In this document: one piece after another, positions 1 through 8,816 of the stretch | Layout of the letters: every line of letters begins with the position of its first letter | Position numbering within the stretch: the stretch's first letter is position 1 | Assembly (NCBI GenBank): GCA_964574935.1 | Contig: CAZNOZ010000005.1 | Location: forward strand, 1-64,000 | Reading direction: 5' to 3' | From: JBBECE01 sp964574935 | GTDB lineage: Bacteria > Pseudomonadota > Alphaproteobacteria > Rhizobiales > Devosiaceae | Length of the DNA: 64,000 nt | The notes under the pieces: model-generated | Told to the model about the DNA's origin: nothing | Seen by the model: the letters and a program-made list of their open reading frames with translations, nothing else | Databases searched by the model: none | Position numbers and translations under genes: made by a program

Positions 1-761
1 GTCATGACGGTCTTGACGATGTCGAGCCCGGTGCGGCGGCCGAGATTGTCGAAGGCGCGGGTGCGGTCCTCGAGAAAGGACAACTCGGCGGTCGTCAGGG
101 TGAGCTCCTCGGCCAGCTCGGCGCTCTGCAGACCAATTTCCTTGGCGACGCGCTTGAAGGCGTGCTCGACCGACATGCCGGATTCAACGCACAGGAGCAG
201 AAGATCCAGGCAATCGGGCCAGGCGCGGCGGATCGAGATCTGCCGTTTGATGATGCGGTTCTTGAGCAGCAATGCCGGCAAGTAGTTGCCGGCCAGCCCG
301 ATGCCGAAGGCATAGAGCGCATTCAGATACAGCGGCGTGTCCGGCAGGACGAAGAAGTTCAGATACACAAAGCTGATCACCAGCGTGCCCAGCGGGGTGA
401 CGGTGCGAAAGAACAGATAGGTGGTCAGATGGCCCTGACCACGGTATCCGGCCTGGGCCAGTTTTTCCGCCGCGGTGCCGTCGTCGAAAGCGCGACGGAT
501 CGAAAACCGTTCGACGAACTGGCGAATGAAGGCGCGCGGTTCGTTGGCGCGGATCTGGCGCTCCTGCTTGTCGCCGCGCAGCCGTGAAACCTCCTGGGCC
601 CGCATGCGCTCGCGTTCGAGCGCCAGCTTGCGGACCCGCACCCGCATGTCGGAGCGGTCGAAGAACTGGGAGCCGAAGGTGAAGACCGCGGCGCCGGCGG
701 AGATCGCCGCCAGCAGCGCCACCAGAAACTCCGGATTGGTGAATGTCCTGACGATATCCAT
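1..761 (-). CDS. tadC: Tad pilus assembly membrane protein TadC (partial)
   Basis: Inner-membrane platform protein of the Flp/Tad type IVc pilus machine; it works with TadB and the ATPase CpaF/TadA. The translation begins MDIVRTFTNPEFLVALLAA and has a first hydrophobic segment near residues 9-25, a basic cytoplasmic stretch, then a T2SSF-type region with LLLLCVESGMSVEHAFKRV. The ATG at 761 lies 19 nt after the end of tadB. The C-terminal part runs off the left edge of the window, so the gene is cut by the window and not broken. Order after cpaF and tadB matches the usual alphaproteobacterial locus; tadD would be expected beyond the edge. Confidence 0.9.
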   Translation of the reverse strand, partial: MDIVRTFTNPEFLVALLAAISAGAAVFTFGSQFFDRSDMRVRVRKLALERERMRAQEVSRLRGDKQERQIRANEPRAFIRQFVERFSIRRAFDDGTAAEKLAQAGYRGQGHLTTYLFFRTVTPLGTLVISFVYLNFFVLPDTPLYLNALYAFGIGLAGNYLPALLLKNRIIKRQISIRRAWPDCLDLLLLCVESGMSVEHAFKRVAKEIGLQSAELAEELTLTTAELSFLEDRTRAFDNLGRRTGLDIVKTVM

Positions 762-780
762 GGGCGCGCGAGGTGCTTTC

Positions 781-1758
781 TTAGAAGTCGAACTGGACCA
801 TACGGTTCATGACGAAGGCGCCGCCGGCAATCAGGATGGCCGCGATGCCGAGCCAGAAGTAGCCGATGTTGGTGGTAAAAAGCGGTGCCAGATAGGACGG
901 CGAGGTCAATGAGACCAGTCCGCCGACGACGAAGGGCAGCGATCCGATGATCAGCGCCGACGCCTTGGCCTCTGAGGACATGGCCTTGATCTTGCCGCCC
1001 ATCTTCTTGCGGCTTCGCAGGACGCGGGCGAGGTTGCCGAGCGCCTCGGAGAGGTTGCCGCCGGCCTGCTGCTGCACACTGACGACGACGACGAAGAAAT
1101 TGACCTCGGGCAGCGGTACGCGCTCGTAGAGGATGTCGACGGCCTCGTACATCGGCTTGCCGACCGACTGCTGGTCGAGGACACGGGCGAATTCGCTCTT
1201 CACCGGCTCGCGGGTTTCCTTGGCGACGACCTTGATCGAGTCGTTGAGCGGCAGGCCCGACTTGACGCCGCGGACGATGGTCTCGATGGCGGTCGGAAAC
1301 TCGTCCAGGAAGTTGGCCTGGAACTTCTTGATCCGGCGCGCCAGATAAAGGCGCGGAACCAGATAGCCGCCGGCGGCCGCGAAACTGAGCGCGAACGGCA
1401 GCGGCACTTCGACAACGACCATGACGAACAGAATCGCGGCGCCCAGGATCACCGAATTGCGGATCCAGGCAGTGCGCCTTGTCTTCATGCCGGCCATGTA
1501 GATGCGGTGCTGCAGGGTGAGCCGCTTCTTGCGTTTGAGCAGTTCCTGCTGCTGGGCGGTGAGAACTTCCTGGACCGTGCGACGGCGGCTGTCGCGCTGG
1601 CGCTGAGCGGCGACGACCTGGCGGTTCTGGGACGGTTCGCCGCGCTTGAGTGCCTTGATGCGGGCTTCGGCGCGGCCGCCGGCGAAGCTCGGGATGAACA
1701 CCATCGCCAGGGCACCCAGCGAAACGGCACCGAGAATGATCAGAATGAAGGTCGGCAT
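781..1758 (-). CDS. tadB: Tad pilus assembly membrane protein TadB
   Basis: 325-residue type II secretion F-domain protein, the partner of TadC in the inner-membrane platform of the Flp pilus. It has an N-terminal membrane segment (TFILIILGAVSLGALAMVF), a charged linker, a central pair of membrane segments near residues 100-135, then the F domain with FLDEFPTAIETIVRGVKSG and QQQAGGNLSEALGNLARVLR, and a C-terminal hydrophobic pair. The length is typical for TadB. The ATG is 13 nt downstream of the cpaF stop and tadC follows 19 nt later, so the three are clearly co-transcribed. Confidence 0.95.
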   Translation of the reverse strand: MPTFILIILGAVSLGALAMVFIPSFAGGRAEARIKALKRGEPSQNRQVVAAQRQRDSRRRTVQEVLTAQQQELLKRKKRLTLQHRIYMAGMKTRRTAWIRNSVILGAAILFVMVVVEVPLPFALSFAAAGGYLVPRLYLARRIKKFQANFLDEFPTAIETIVRGVKSGLPLNDSIKVVAKETREPVKSEFARVLDQQSVGKPMYEAVDILYERVPLPEVNFFVVVVSVQQQAGGNLSEALGNLARVLRSRKKMGGKIKAMSSEAKASALIIGSLPFVVGGLVSLTSPSYLAPLFTTNIGYFWLGIAAILIAGGAFVMNRMVQFDF

Positions 1759-1771
1759 GGCGCGCTCCCGG

Positions 1772-3298
1772 TCACGCTATTGCTTCCAAGTGCTCGACGT
1801 TGGAGGCCTCCAGCGCCTCGACCAGCGCGGCCTCTTCGTTGAAGTAGCGCGCCTTTTCGGTGAACGCAGGCTTGGTGATGCCGGTCGAGCGGTGGCGGCC
1901 CTGCAGGTTTCCGTGCGCGTCCTCGCCGAGGATGTCGTAGACGAACACATCCTGGGTGACGACGACTTCGCCTTCCATACCCAGCACCTCGGTGATGTGG
2001 GTGATGCGGCGCGAGCCGTCGCGCAGGCGGGCGGTCTGCACGATCAGGTCGATCGAGGAGACGATCATTTCGCGGATGGTGCGCGAGGGCAGCGAATAGC
2101 CGCCCATGGTGATCATCGATTCAAGTCGCGAAAGGGCCTCGCGCGGCGAGTTGGCGTGCAGGGTGCCCAGGGATCCGTCATGGCCCGTGTTCATGGCCTG
2201 CAGAAGGTCGAACGCTTCGGGTCCGCGCACCTCGCCGACCACGATCCGGTCGGGGCGCATGCGCAGGCAGTTCCTGACCAGATCGCGCATGGTGATCTCG
2301 CCTTCCCCCTCGAGGTTGGGGGGCCGGGTCTCCAGGCGCACCACGTGCGGCTGTTGCAGTTGCAGCTCGGCGGAATCCTCGCAGGTGATGACCCGCTCGT
2401 CGCGCTCGATGAAGCCGGTTATGCAGTTCAGAAGCGTCGTCTTGCCCGAGCCGGTGCCGCCGGAGATGATGGCGTTGCAGCGCACCCGGCCGATGATCTG
2501 CAAAATCCGCGAGCCGTCCGGCGAAATGGAGCCGAGCTTGACGAGCTGGCCCAGGGTCAGCTTGTCCTTCTTGAACTTACGAATGGTGAGCGTGGGCCCG
2601 TCGATCGACAGCGGCGGCGCGATGACGTTGACGCGCGAGCCGTCGGGCAGGCGGGCGTCGCAGATCGGAGAGGATTCATCGACGCGACGGCCGACCTGGG
2701 AGACGATGCGCTGGCACACATTCATCAGGTGGGCGTCGTCGCGGAAGCGGACGTTGGTAAGCCGCACCCGGCCGCCGACTTCGATGTAGCAGCGCTGCGA
2801 GCCGTTGACCATGATGTCGGCGATGTCGTCGCGGGCCAGGAGCGGCTCCAGCGGCCCGTAGCCGAGCACGTCGTTGCAGATATCCTCGAGCAGGTCCTCC
2901 TGCTCGGAGATCGACATCACGATCGACTTCAGCGAGATGATCTCGGCGACGATGTCGCGGATTTCCTCGCGCGCGGTGTCCGAATCCATCGTCGCCAACT
3001 GACTCAGATCGATGGAGTCGATCAGGGCGTTGAAGATCGATGACTTGGTCTGGAAGTACTCGGCGTCGTGGGAGCGCTCCGGCCCCGAGACGTCGACGAC
3101 TTCCTCGGACTTGCGGCCCGAGCTCGCCGCCGCCGGCTGCGCCTTGGGAGCGGCGGGAGAAGCGGGGGCCGATTCGGCCGCCTTGTCCGACGCCGGCTTG
3201 GAGGCCGGTGCCGGATCGGCTGCAGACTTTTTCTCAGGCGGAGCGGTGTCTTGCCCCTCGCCTGCCCCGTCGCCGTCTATTTGTCGTTTGCCGAACAT
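1772..3298 (-). CDS. cpaF: Tad pilus secretion ATPase CpaF/TadA
   Basis: 508-residue cytoplasmic hexameric ATPase that powers Flp pilus assembly. The first ~85 residues are a low-complexity Ala/Pro/Ser/Lys tail, common in alphaproteobacterial CpaF. The core holds the N-terminal helical region (GYGPLEPLLARDDIADIMVNG), Walker A GGTGSGKTTLLN near residues 280-290, and a Walker B/Asp-box region around RIVVGEVRGPEAFDLLQAMN near residue 352, with the His-box LGTLHANSPREALSRLE after it. The ATG at 3298 has only a weak ribosome binding site. It follows cpaE by 29 nt. Confidence 0.96.
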   Translation of the reverse strand: MFGKRQIDGDGAGEGQDTAPPEKKSAADPAPASKPASDKAAESAPASPAAPKAQPAAASSGRKSEEVVDVSGPERSHDAEYFQTKSSIFNALIDSIDLSQLATMDSDTAREEIRDIVAEIISLKSIVMSISEQEDLLEDICNDVLGYGPLEPLLARDDIADIMVNGSQRCYIEVGGRVRLTNVRFRDDAHLMNVCQRIVSQVGRRVDESSPICDARLPDGSRVNVIAPPLSIDGPTLTIRKFKKDKLTLGQLVKLGSISPDGSRILQIIGRVRCNAIISGGTGSGKTTLLNCITGFIERDERVITCEDSAELQLQQPHVVRLETRPPNLEGEGEITMRDLVRNCLRMRPDRIVVGEVRGPEAFDLLQAMNTGHDGSLGTLHANSPREALSRLESMITMGGYSLPSRTIREMIVSSIDLIVQTARLRDGSRRITHITEVLGMEGEVVVTQDVFVYDILGEDAHGNLQGRHRSTGITKPAFTEKARYFNEEAALVEALEASNVEHLEAIA

Positions 3299-3327
3299 CT
3301 TGTGCGTTCAATTGCCTTGTGGGCCGG

Positions 3328-4620
3328 CTATGCCAGCTTGAGCTTCTTGAGGAAGTTGGGCAGTGCAGCGCCACCGCCGCCGGCGGCGGGCGAGTCGATA
3401 CGCCCCGCGACCCTGAGGCCGATGTCGCGGAAGGTATCGTTCGCCTTGGCGCTCTTGGAGACCTCGGCCACCATCTGCCCGTTGTTCGCGGCGGTGCCGA
3501 ACAGCGCCGGATCGAAGGGCAACTGGCCGATGAGCTGGCAGTCGATGGACGACGCGAATTCCCGCGGCGAAATTTCCGGCCGTTTGGCCATGCCGGCCCG
3601 GTTGACCACCAGGAGCGGATCGGACTCGGTCGGGCGCATCGCCTTGATCGTGTCGACCAGGTTCTTGGCGTTGCGGAGATTGGCCAGATCCGGCTCCGCG
3701 ACGATCACGATCTCGTCGAGAGTGGAGAGCGTGTAGCGGATCCAGCGGTTCCAATTGTGGGGCATGTCGAGGATCACAGCCGGCACATTGCGCTGGCAGA
3801 CCTCGATGATGTGCTCGAAGTCGCGCTCCTCGAAATCGTAGGTGCGCTCGAGGCTGGCCGGGGCCGTGAGCAGATTGATGTGGTTGGCGGCCTTCGACAT
3901 CAGCCGGTCGATCATGACGTCGTCGACCTTCTCCTGGGCGAAGACGGCGTCGGCGATGCCGTTGGGCGGATCCTGGTTGAAGTTCAGCCCGGCGGTACCG
4001 AACGCCAGATCGAGATCGAGGATCAAGGCGTCCTGCTTGACCGCCTGCGCGAGCGCCCAGGCGACATTGTGGGCAATTGTCGAGGAGCCGGCGCCGCCCT
4101 TGGCGGCGATGAAGCCGACAGTGCGGCCGATCGGCGTGGCGCCATCGGCGACGAACATCTCGGCGATGGTCATCACCAGTGCCCCGACGCTGGTCGGCAT
4201 CACGAGGTACTCGGAGACCCCGGACCGGATCAGCCGGCGATAGAGCATCACGTCGTTGACATGGCCGATGACGACGACCCTGGTGTTGGCGTCGGTCACC
4301 TCGGCCAGCCTGTCGAGCGCCTTCGGTATCTCGGCGGGCGGCAGTGTGGTCTCGAGGATGATGAGGTTGGGCGTGGGATTCTCCCGGTAGGTCTCCACGG
4401 CGGCGTCGATGCCACCATTGTGGGTGGTGAGCGCTACCTTGGACATCCTGCGGTCCTGCGCGGAGGCCTCGATCAACTGCGCCGTCTGCGAGTTCTGGCA
4501 GAAGGCCTGGATGGTGATCCGCGGGACCAGGCGGGCGCCCGAGCTCATCTCGCTTCCGGACTGGGCGGGATCGCTGGCGTCGGCTTCGGCCGGTGCGGTA
4601 TCGTGGTCGTTGTCGCTCAT
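3328..4620 (-). CDS. cpaE: Pilus localisation ATPase-like protein CpaE/TadZ
   Basis: 430-residue two-part protein. It has an N-terminal receiver-like domain (roughly residues 35-155, with NLIILETTLPP and VVVIGHVNDVMLYRRLIRSG) followed by a MinD/ParA-type P-loop domain with the deviant Walker A FIAAKGGAGSSTIAHN near residues 166-181. In the family it positions the Tad pilus at the pole. The receiver-like domain appears to lack the standard phospho-acceptor arrangement, as is usual for CpaE. TTGGAG precedes the ATG by 8 nt. It directly follows cpaC with a 35-nt gap, which is too small for the cpaD gene that usually sits between them. Confidence 0.93.
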   Translation of the reverse strand: MSDNDHDTAPAEADASDPAQSGSEMSSGARLVPRITIQAFCQNSQTAQLIEASAQDRRMSKVALTTHNGGIDAAVETYRENPTPNLIILETTLPPAEIPKALDRLAEVTDANTRVVVIGHVNDVMLYRRLIRSGVSEYLVMPTSVGALVMTIAEMFVADGATPIGRTVGFIAAKGGAGSSTIAHNVAWALAQAVKQDALILDLDLAFGTAGLNFNQDPPNGIADAVFAQEKVDDVMIDRLMSKAANHINLLTAPASLERTYDFEERDFEHIIEVCQRNVPAVILDMPHNWNRWIRYTLSTLDEIVIVAEPDLANLRNAKNLVDTIKAMRPTESDPLLVVNRAGMAKRPEISPREFASSIDCQLIGQLPFDPALFGTAANNGQMVAEVSKSAKANDTFRDIGLRVAGRIDSPAAGGGGAALPNFLKKLKLA

Positions 4621-4655
4621 ATCAATTCTCCAAACGTCGCGCTTGGCGATCGCAC

Positions 4656-6089
4656 CTAGTCGAGAACGAACCCGACGTTGCCCTTGTAGTTGCCGCCGCC
4701 CTCGCCGACGCCATAGAGCGCCTCGAGATGGCCGAGGAAGACCGCCTCGGCGTCACCGGCAAACACGATGTCGTCGGTGGGCAGCTGGTAGTCGGCGGCC
4801 ACTCCGGGCTCGGTCAGATAGGGTGTGACCAAGATCAGCAACTCGGTCTGCGAGTGGATGAAGTCACGGCTGCGGAACAGGGCGCCGAGGATCGGCACAC
4901 TGCCGATGCCGGGCAGCTGGTTGAACTGCTGCCGGAGCTTGTCTTCAATCAGACCGGCGATGGCCAGGGTCCCGCCCGAGGGCAGCTGCACGGAGGTGCT
5001 GGCATTGCGCTCCTTGGTGGCCGGAATTGTCACGCCGCCAGCCGAGAAGCCGCCTTCGGTGGTTGGCTCGGAGACCGAGGTGTCGACCATAAGCGAGATC
5101 AGATTGTCCGAGTGCACCGTCGGGGTGAAAGTCAGGTCGATGCCGAAGGGCTTGAACTCGAAGATGATCTGGTTGTTGTCGACGCCGACCGGAACCGGGA
5201 ACTCGCCGCCGGCGCGGAAATGGGCTTCCTCGCCGGAAAGCGCGGTGAGGGTCGGCTCGGCCAAGGTCCGCAGGGCGCCACGGCGCTCGAGCGCGTTCAG
5301 GGTCGCCTCGATCGAGAGCGCGCCGACGTCGATGTTGAGGGTCTTGCCGTTGCTGGTCGCAACCACCCCGGAGGCGCCGCCCAGGCCGGGCGAGTTGATG
5401 AGCGAAGTCGACAGCCCGCCGGCACTGACGGAGGCGTCCAGGTCGATGCCGAGCTGCTTGACGGTTTCACGCTGAACTTCCGCAACGGTCACCTTGAGCA
5501 TGACCTGCTGGGCGCCCAGCACGTTGATGACGGACACCACGTCGCCGCCGGCGAATTGCTCGGCGATGGCGATGGCCTTGTTGACGTCGTCCCCGGAATT
5601 GGCGGTCCCGGACAGAACCAGGCGCTGACCGAAGGACTCGACCTGAACGCTCGAACCGGGCACCAGCCGCTCGATGGTGGCCGACAGGCCCGCGGCGTCC
5701 TGGACGACGGAGACTTCGAGAACCGCGATGCGGTTGCCGTTGGCGTCGAGGAAGAAGATGTTGGTCTCCCCTATCGACATGCCCTGCAATATCGCGCGGT
5801 CCTGGGTGCGCATGATGGCGCTGGCCACATTCGGCTGCGAAACGATGACTTCCTGCGCATGGGCCGGAAGATCGACGATCACCGACTTGTTCAGACCGAC
5901 TTCGAGAAACTGGGTCTGGCCGATTTCGGCGGCGGACACCCGCACGTGGGAGGCGCTGGCGGCAGCGGCCGCCTGGACGCCGGCGAAGGCGAGCGCGGTG
6001 GCCACCAGGGCGCAGCCGATGAGCCGATGAAGGGTGGCTCTGGTCGCGCCGGCGCGCGTTCCGAGAGGAATGAAAGCGATGCGTGTCAT
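4656..6089 (-). CDS. cpaC: Outer-membrane secretin CpaC/RcpA of the Tad pilus
   Basis: 477-residue secretin that forms the outer-membrane channel for the Flp pilus. A signal peptide (LIGCALVATALAFAGVQAAAA) is followed by the pilus N-terminal domain (LEVGLNKSVIVDLPAHAQEV), a BON-like region (residues about 150-190) and the C-terminal secretin domain (PVGVDNNQIIFEFKPFGIDL; LAIAGLIEDKLRQQFNQLPG). The start chosen is the ATG at 6089 because GGGAGGAG lies 10 nt upstream; an in-frame GTG at 6113 overlaps the cpaB stop but would place the Shine-Dalgarno inside the gene. Confidence 0.95.
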   Translation of the reverse strand: MTRIAFIPLGTRAGATRATLHRLIGCALVATALAFAGVQAAAAASASHVRVSAAEIGQTQFLEVGLNKSVIVDLPAHAQEVIVSQPNVASAIMRTQDRAILQGMSIGETNIFFLDANGNRIAVLEVSVVQDAAGLSATIERLVPGSSVQVESFGQRLVLSGTANSGDDVNKAIAIAEQFAGGDVVSVINVLGAQQVMLKVTVAEVQRETVKQLGIDLDASVSAGGLSTSLINSPGLGGASGVVATSNGKTLNIDVGALSIEATLNALERRGALRTLAEPTLTALSGEEAHFRAGGEFPVPVGVDNNQIIFEFKPFGIDLTFTPTVHSDNLISLMVDTSVSEPTTEGGFSAGGVTIPATKERNASTSVQLPSGGTLAIAGLIEDKLRQQFNQLPGIGSVPILGALFRSRDFIHSQTELLILVTPYLTEPGVAADYQLPTDDIVFAGDAEAVFLGHLEALYGVGEGGGNYKGNVGFVLD

Positions 6090-6109
6090 TTTCTCAGTCT
6101 CCTCCCGAA

Positions 6110-7069
6110 TCACTCAAGTGTCGGGATAGGGGTGGGGGCAGGCGCGGGTGCCACGGTGGGGCCCGAGCCGCCGGGCAGGACTGCGCCGGGCGCGGTGGAG
6201 TCGAAGGTGTTGGTCTCGAAGCTGACCGGCTCGGGTGCGGCGGGTTGGTCGGCGGGCGCGGATTCGTCGGCGAGTTCCTGGCTGGAAGAGGTGACCGACG
6301 TTTCCTTGCCGAACCGAATCACCTTGACCGAGGACGAGCCGCGACCGGTGCCGCCGGAGGGTTCCGAGGCGAAGTCGACGATCGAACGCAACACCAGGGA
6401 CAGGTCGCCCGACTGGTTGGAGTTCAGAATCGTCTCGGTCTGAACCGGGGTCAGCTCGAGCGTGGCGATGGTGCCGCGGTCGAAGGTCTGGGCCTGGGGC
6501 TCGTCACCCTCGGCCTGCCCGGACGTGCCGAGCTCGCCGAGGCGATGGCCGATGGCCAGCACCCTGACATTGTTGAGGATGGTCTCGGACAGCTCGACCC
6601 CGGCGGTGCGGCGGGTGAGCACCACGTCGACGCGGTCGTTGGGGACAATGAAGCCGCCGGCTCCGGATTCGGCGCTGACGCCGACGGAAACGGCACGCAT
6701 GCCGGGTGTGATGACAGCGCTCAGATATCCCTGATCGGACCGGACCAGCTTCGACTGGCGGATCGGCTCTCCGACGAAGATCTCGAAGCGGGCGACGGCG
6801 CCGGCGACCTGGCTGGGTGCGTCGGGCAGCCGCTCCTTGGTGAGGTACTCAGGCCTCACCGCGGACATGGGCCAATCCTGCCAGCTCACATGGCCTGGCG
6901 TCAGGCGCTCGCCGATGCCGACGGATCGGGAGGCGACGAGAACCTGGGTGGTCTGCGATTCGGCGACCGCCGTCTGTTCGACGGGCGGCTCGCCGCGTGT
7001 AGCGAAGTACGCCGCAAGCCCGCCTGCGACGATGGCGATGACGAGGAGCAAAATACGCGCCGGTCTCAT
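6110..7069 (-). CDS. cpaB: Flp pilus assembly protein CpaB/RcpC
   Basis: 319-residue periplasmic protein that works with the secretin. It starts with an uncleaved membrane anchor (ARILLLVIAIVAGGLAAYF), has a SAF-type domain (VLVASRSVGIGERLTPGHVS, residues about 45-100) and the RcpC core with VGVSAESGAGGFIVPNDRVD. The C-terminus is a Pro/Ala/Thr-rich tail ending PAPAPTPIPTLE. The length is typical. The stop lies just upstream of the cpaC Shine-Dalgarno, so translation is probably coupled. The 142 nt upstream separate it from cpaA. Confidence 0.94.
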   Translation of the reverse strand: MRPARILLLVIAIVAGGLAAYFATRGEPPVEQTAVAESQTTQVLVASRSVGIGERLTPGHVSWQDWPMSAVRPEYLTKERLPDAPSQVAGAVARFEIFVGEPIRQSKLVRSDQGYLSAVITPGMRAVSVGVSAESGAGGFIVPNDRVDVVLTRRTAGVELSETILNNVRVLAIGHRLGELGTSGQAEGDEPQAQTFDRGTIATLELTPVQTETILNSNQSGDLSLVLRSIVDFASEPSGGTGRGSSSVKVIRFGKETSVTSSSQELADESAPADQPAAPEPVSFETNTFDSTAPGAVLPGGSGPTVAPAPAPTPIPTLE

Positions 7070-7211
7070 GACTTAACCCCGGTATGCAACGCATGCGCTC
7101 GGATTGCGCATTACTCGTTGGGCTGCATCTTGCGGGCAAAGCGTCAAAACTTGGTTAACCGTCCGTTTGCCGGCAGCGTAAACGATCGGTTACCGCCGCG
7201 AGGGCAGCCGC

Positions 7212-7721
7212 TCAGACGACCAGATGGGTGAAGATGGAGGTGTCGGTGTAGACAATCATGGCTGCCGCGGCGAGGGCGATTCCATAGGGCACGCCCGACC
7301 TGGCGTCGTGCAGCCGGTCGATCCAGCCGACCTTGATCAGCGCCTGCGGGAGCGGTAGCCGGCGCAGCAACAGGATCCCCAGGGTCAGCGCCCCGCCGAG
7401 CAGCGCGGCATAAACCAGAAACGGCAGGGTGTGACCGAGACCCAGCCACAATGACGTGACGGCCGCCAGCTTGGCGTCGCCGCCGCCGACCCAGCCGAAT
7501 GCAAACAGGATGAAGGCGACCGCGAGCACCGCGAAGGCGGTGGCGAAGTGAATGCCGAATTCCCTCAGCGGCATTTCCATCAGAAAAGCCGCCAGGCAGA
7601 ACATCGCCAGCAGCAAGACGATCAGCCGATTGGAGATCCGCATGGTGATCAGATCGGAGGAGGCGGCGAAGGCCATCGCCACCGGAAAGAACATCACCAC
7701 GATGATATTGACGATCGACAT
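7212..7721 (-). CDS. cpaA: Prepilin peptidase CpaA/TadV
   Basis: 169-residue membrane aspartic protease that cleaves the Flp prepilin and TadE-like pseudopilins. The two catalytic aspartates are visible in the family contexts: SSDLITMRISN near residue 22 and GGGDAK near residue 80. It has about five to six hydrophobic segments and lacks the N-methylation domain of PilD, as usual for TadV. It lies between flp and cpaB on the same strand; a terminator-like hairpin separates it from flp, so it may have its own promoter. Confidence 0.93.
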   Translation of the reverse strand: MSIVNIIVVMFFPVAMAFAASSDLITMRISNRLIVLLLAMFCLAAFLMEMPLREFGIHFATAFAVLAVAFILFAFGWVGGGDAKLAAVTSLWLGLGHTLPFLVYAALLGGALTLGILLLRRLPLPQALIKVGWIDRLHDARSGVPYGIALAAAAMIVYTDTSIFTHLVV

Positions 7722-7805
7722 CGGTCGGCGGCGCCTGGTTCATCTGTCCGCCGGACGGCGGACGCTCGAGGATCGATCTTGTGGCGTGCACCGTTTCAAA
7801 GCCGT

Positions 7806-7834
7806 AAACGAAAAGGGAGGCCAGATGGCCTCCC
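7806..7834 (-). terminator. Rho-independent terminator after flp
   Basis: An 8-bp perfect stem GGGAGGCC/GGCCTCCC with a 4-nt loop (7815-7834) is followed on the minus strand by TTTTCGTTT. It starts 31 nt past the flp stop. It would limit read-through from the highly expressed pilin gene into cpaA, a common arrangement. Confidence 0.7.
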
Positions 7835-7865
7835 TCCCCGTATGGATAGCGTTTCTTGAACCCGG

Positions 7866-8045
7866 TTAGATCGAGTTCGCAGCGGTTTCCATCTTGCCGC
7901 CGATACCGTTGAACAGGTTCGACAGGCCGTTGCCGAGGGTCGTCGCGGCAGCGATGATGCCAACGCTGATCAGGGCCGCAATAAGCCCGTACTCGATCGC
8001 GGTTGCACCGGACTCGTCTTTGACAAAACGGGTCACAATGTTCAT
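7866..8045 (-). CDS. flp: Flp/Fap-type major pilin
   Basis: 59-residue prepilin and major subunit of the Tad pilus. It reads MNIVTRFVKDESG, then the processing site, then ATAIEYGLIAALISVGIIAA. Cleavage by CpaA is expected after Gly13, giving a mature pilin with the diagnostic Glu5-Tyr6 pair and a hydrophobic assembly helix. AAGGAG sits 4 nt upstream of the ATG, a strong ribosome binding site. A terminator hairpin follows. A CtrA-like half-site pair lies about 90 nt upstream. It is the first gene of the minus-strand pilus cluster. Confidence 0.96.
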   Translation of the reverse strand: MNIVTRFVKDESGATAIEYGLIAALISVGIIAAATTLGNGLSNLFNGIGGKMETAANSI

Positions 8046-8132
8046 TTGCTTGCTCCTTACTCCACGTCGTCAATTGACAGCACGTTCGATTTGTTACGCA
8101 TCGAACATGACCGGCAAGCTAAGTCCCGTGTA

Positions 8133-8147
8133 TTGAAATAGCGTTAA
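8133..8147 (-). promoter_or_regulatory. CtrA-like site upstream of flp
   Basis: On the minus strand the bases read TTAA, seven bases, TCAA: one mismatch from the TTAA-N7-TTAA box bound by the alphaproteobacterial cell-cycle regulator CtrA. In Caulobacter the pilin gene is CtrA-controlled. The spacing from the flp start (about 90 nt) suits a promoter element. This is a short motif, so chance occurrence is possible. Confidence 0.35.
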
Positions 8148-8647
8148 TCAGAAGGCGCAGATTCACGTCTTTGTGAGCCGAATTACTCTTGGCTATCAAA
8201 TGGTTATTGGAATCGGTCTAGTTGTAACCATGGCCGAGGGAGGGCTCGCGAGCGGCCCTGCGCGGGACCCTTGAGCGGGGACAAGACGGGGCCGGCCGAG
8301 GCGCGCCGTCGGGGGCGTTGGCGAGACCCTGTCGGGCTCGGCGAGACGCGTGAAGAGATTCGCCATCGACGCTCCGGGCGGCGGGGCCTGGGCGCCCGAA
8401 CGTCGCCTCGCGACGGCGCAAATCGCCGACCGGGCTGCCTGCGGACGCCGCGACGCCTGGGGGCGGATCGGCTTAGCAGGCACGGTGTAATTGCATTCAA
8501 ATCAGATCAATCGGGGCCGCCGTGGCGCAGCTGTGCTCGATGACGCGACGGCATGACGGGCAGCGGCGGACGGCTCGGCGCGGGAACCGATGGCGGCGGC
8601 GACTGATGGCGGCACGGGGCCGCATTGGTGAGAGGGCCGCCCCGAAG

Positions 8648-8816
8648 CGGCGGCGCGGTGACTGACGGCGGCGCGGTGACNNNNNNNNNNNNNNNNNNNN
8701 NNNNNNNNNNNNNNNNNNNNNNNNNNNNNNNNNNNNNNNNNNNNNNNNNNNNNNNNNNNNNNNNNNNNNNNNNNNNNNNNCGGCGGCGCGGTGACTGACG
8801 GCGGCGCGGTGACCGA
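8648..8816. repeat. 18-nt GC-rich tandem repeat, interrupted by assembly gap
   Basis: The unit CGGCGGCGCGGTGACTGA occurs at 8648-8665, in truncated form at 8666-8680, again at 8781-8798, and with one change at 8799-8816. The same unit abuts both sides of the N run, so the assembly stopped inside the array and the true copy number is unknown. More degenerate copies seem to lie just to the left (about 8589-8615). Confidence 0.85.
8681..8780. other. Assembly gap (100 N)
   Basis: Exactly 100 undetermined bases, the usual placeholder for a scaffold gap of unknown size. It falls inside the 18-nt tandem repeat, which explains the break. The distance between flp and the divergent operon is therefore not known. 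Confidence 0.98.

Noticed and set aside
7142..7170. Third CtrA-like site between cpaA and cpaB
   Set aside because: TTAA-N7-TTTG has two mismatches in one half-site, too weak to list beside the two better sites.
8648..8816. CRISPR array suspicion from regular repeats
   Set aside because: The units are directly adjacent without spacers and only 18 nt long; this is a minisatellite. No cas genes nearby.
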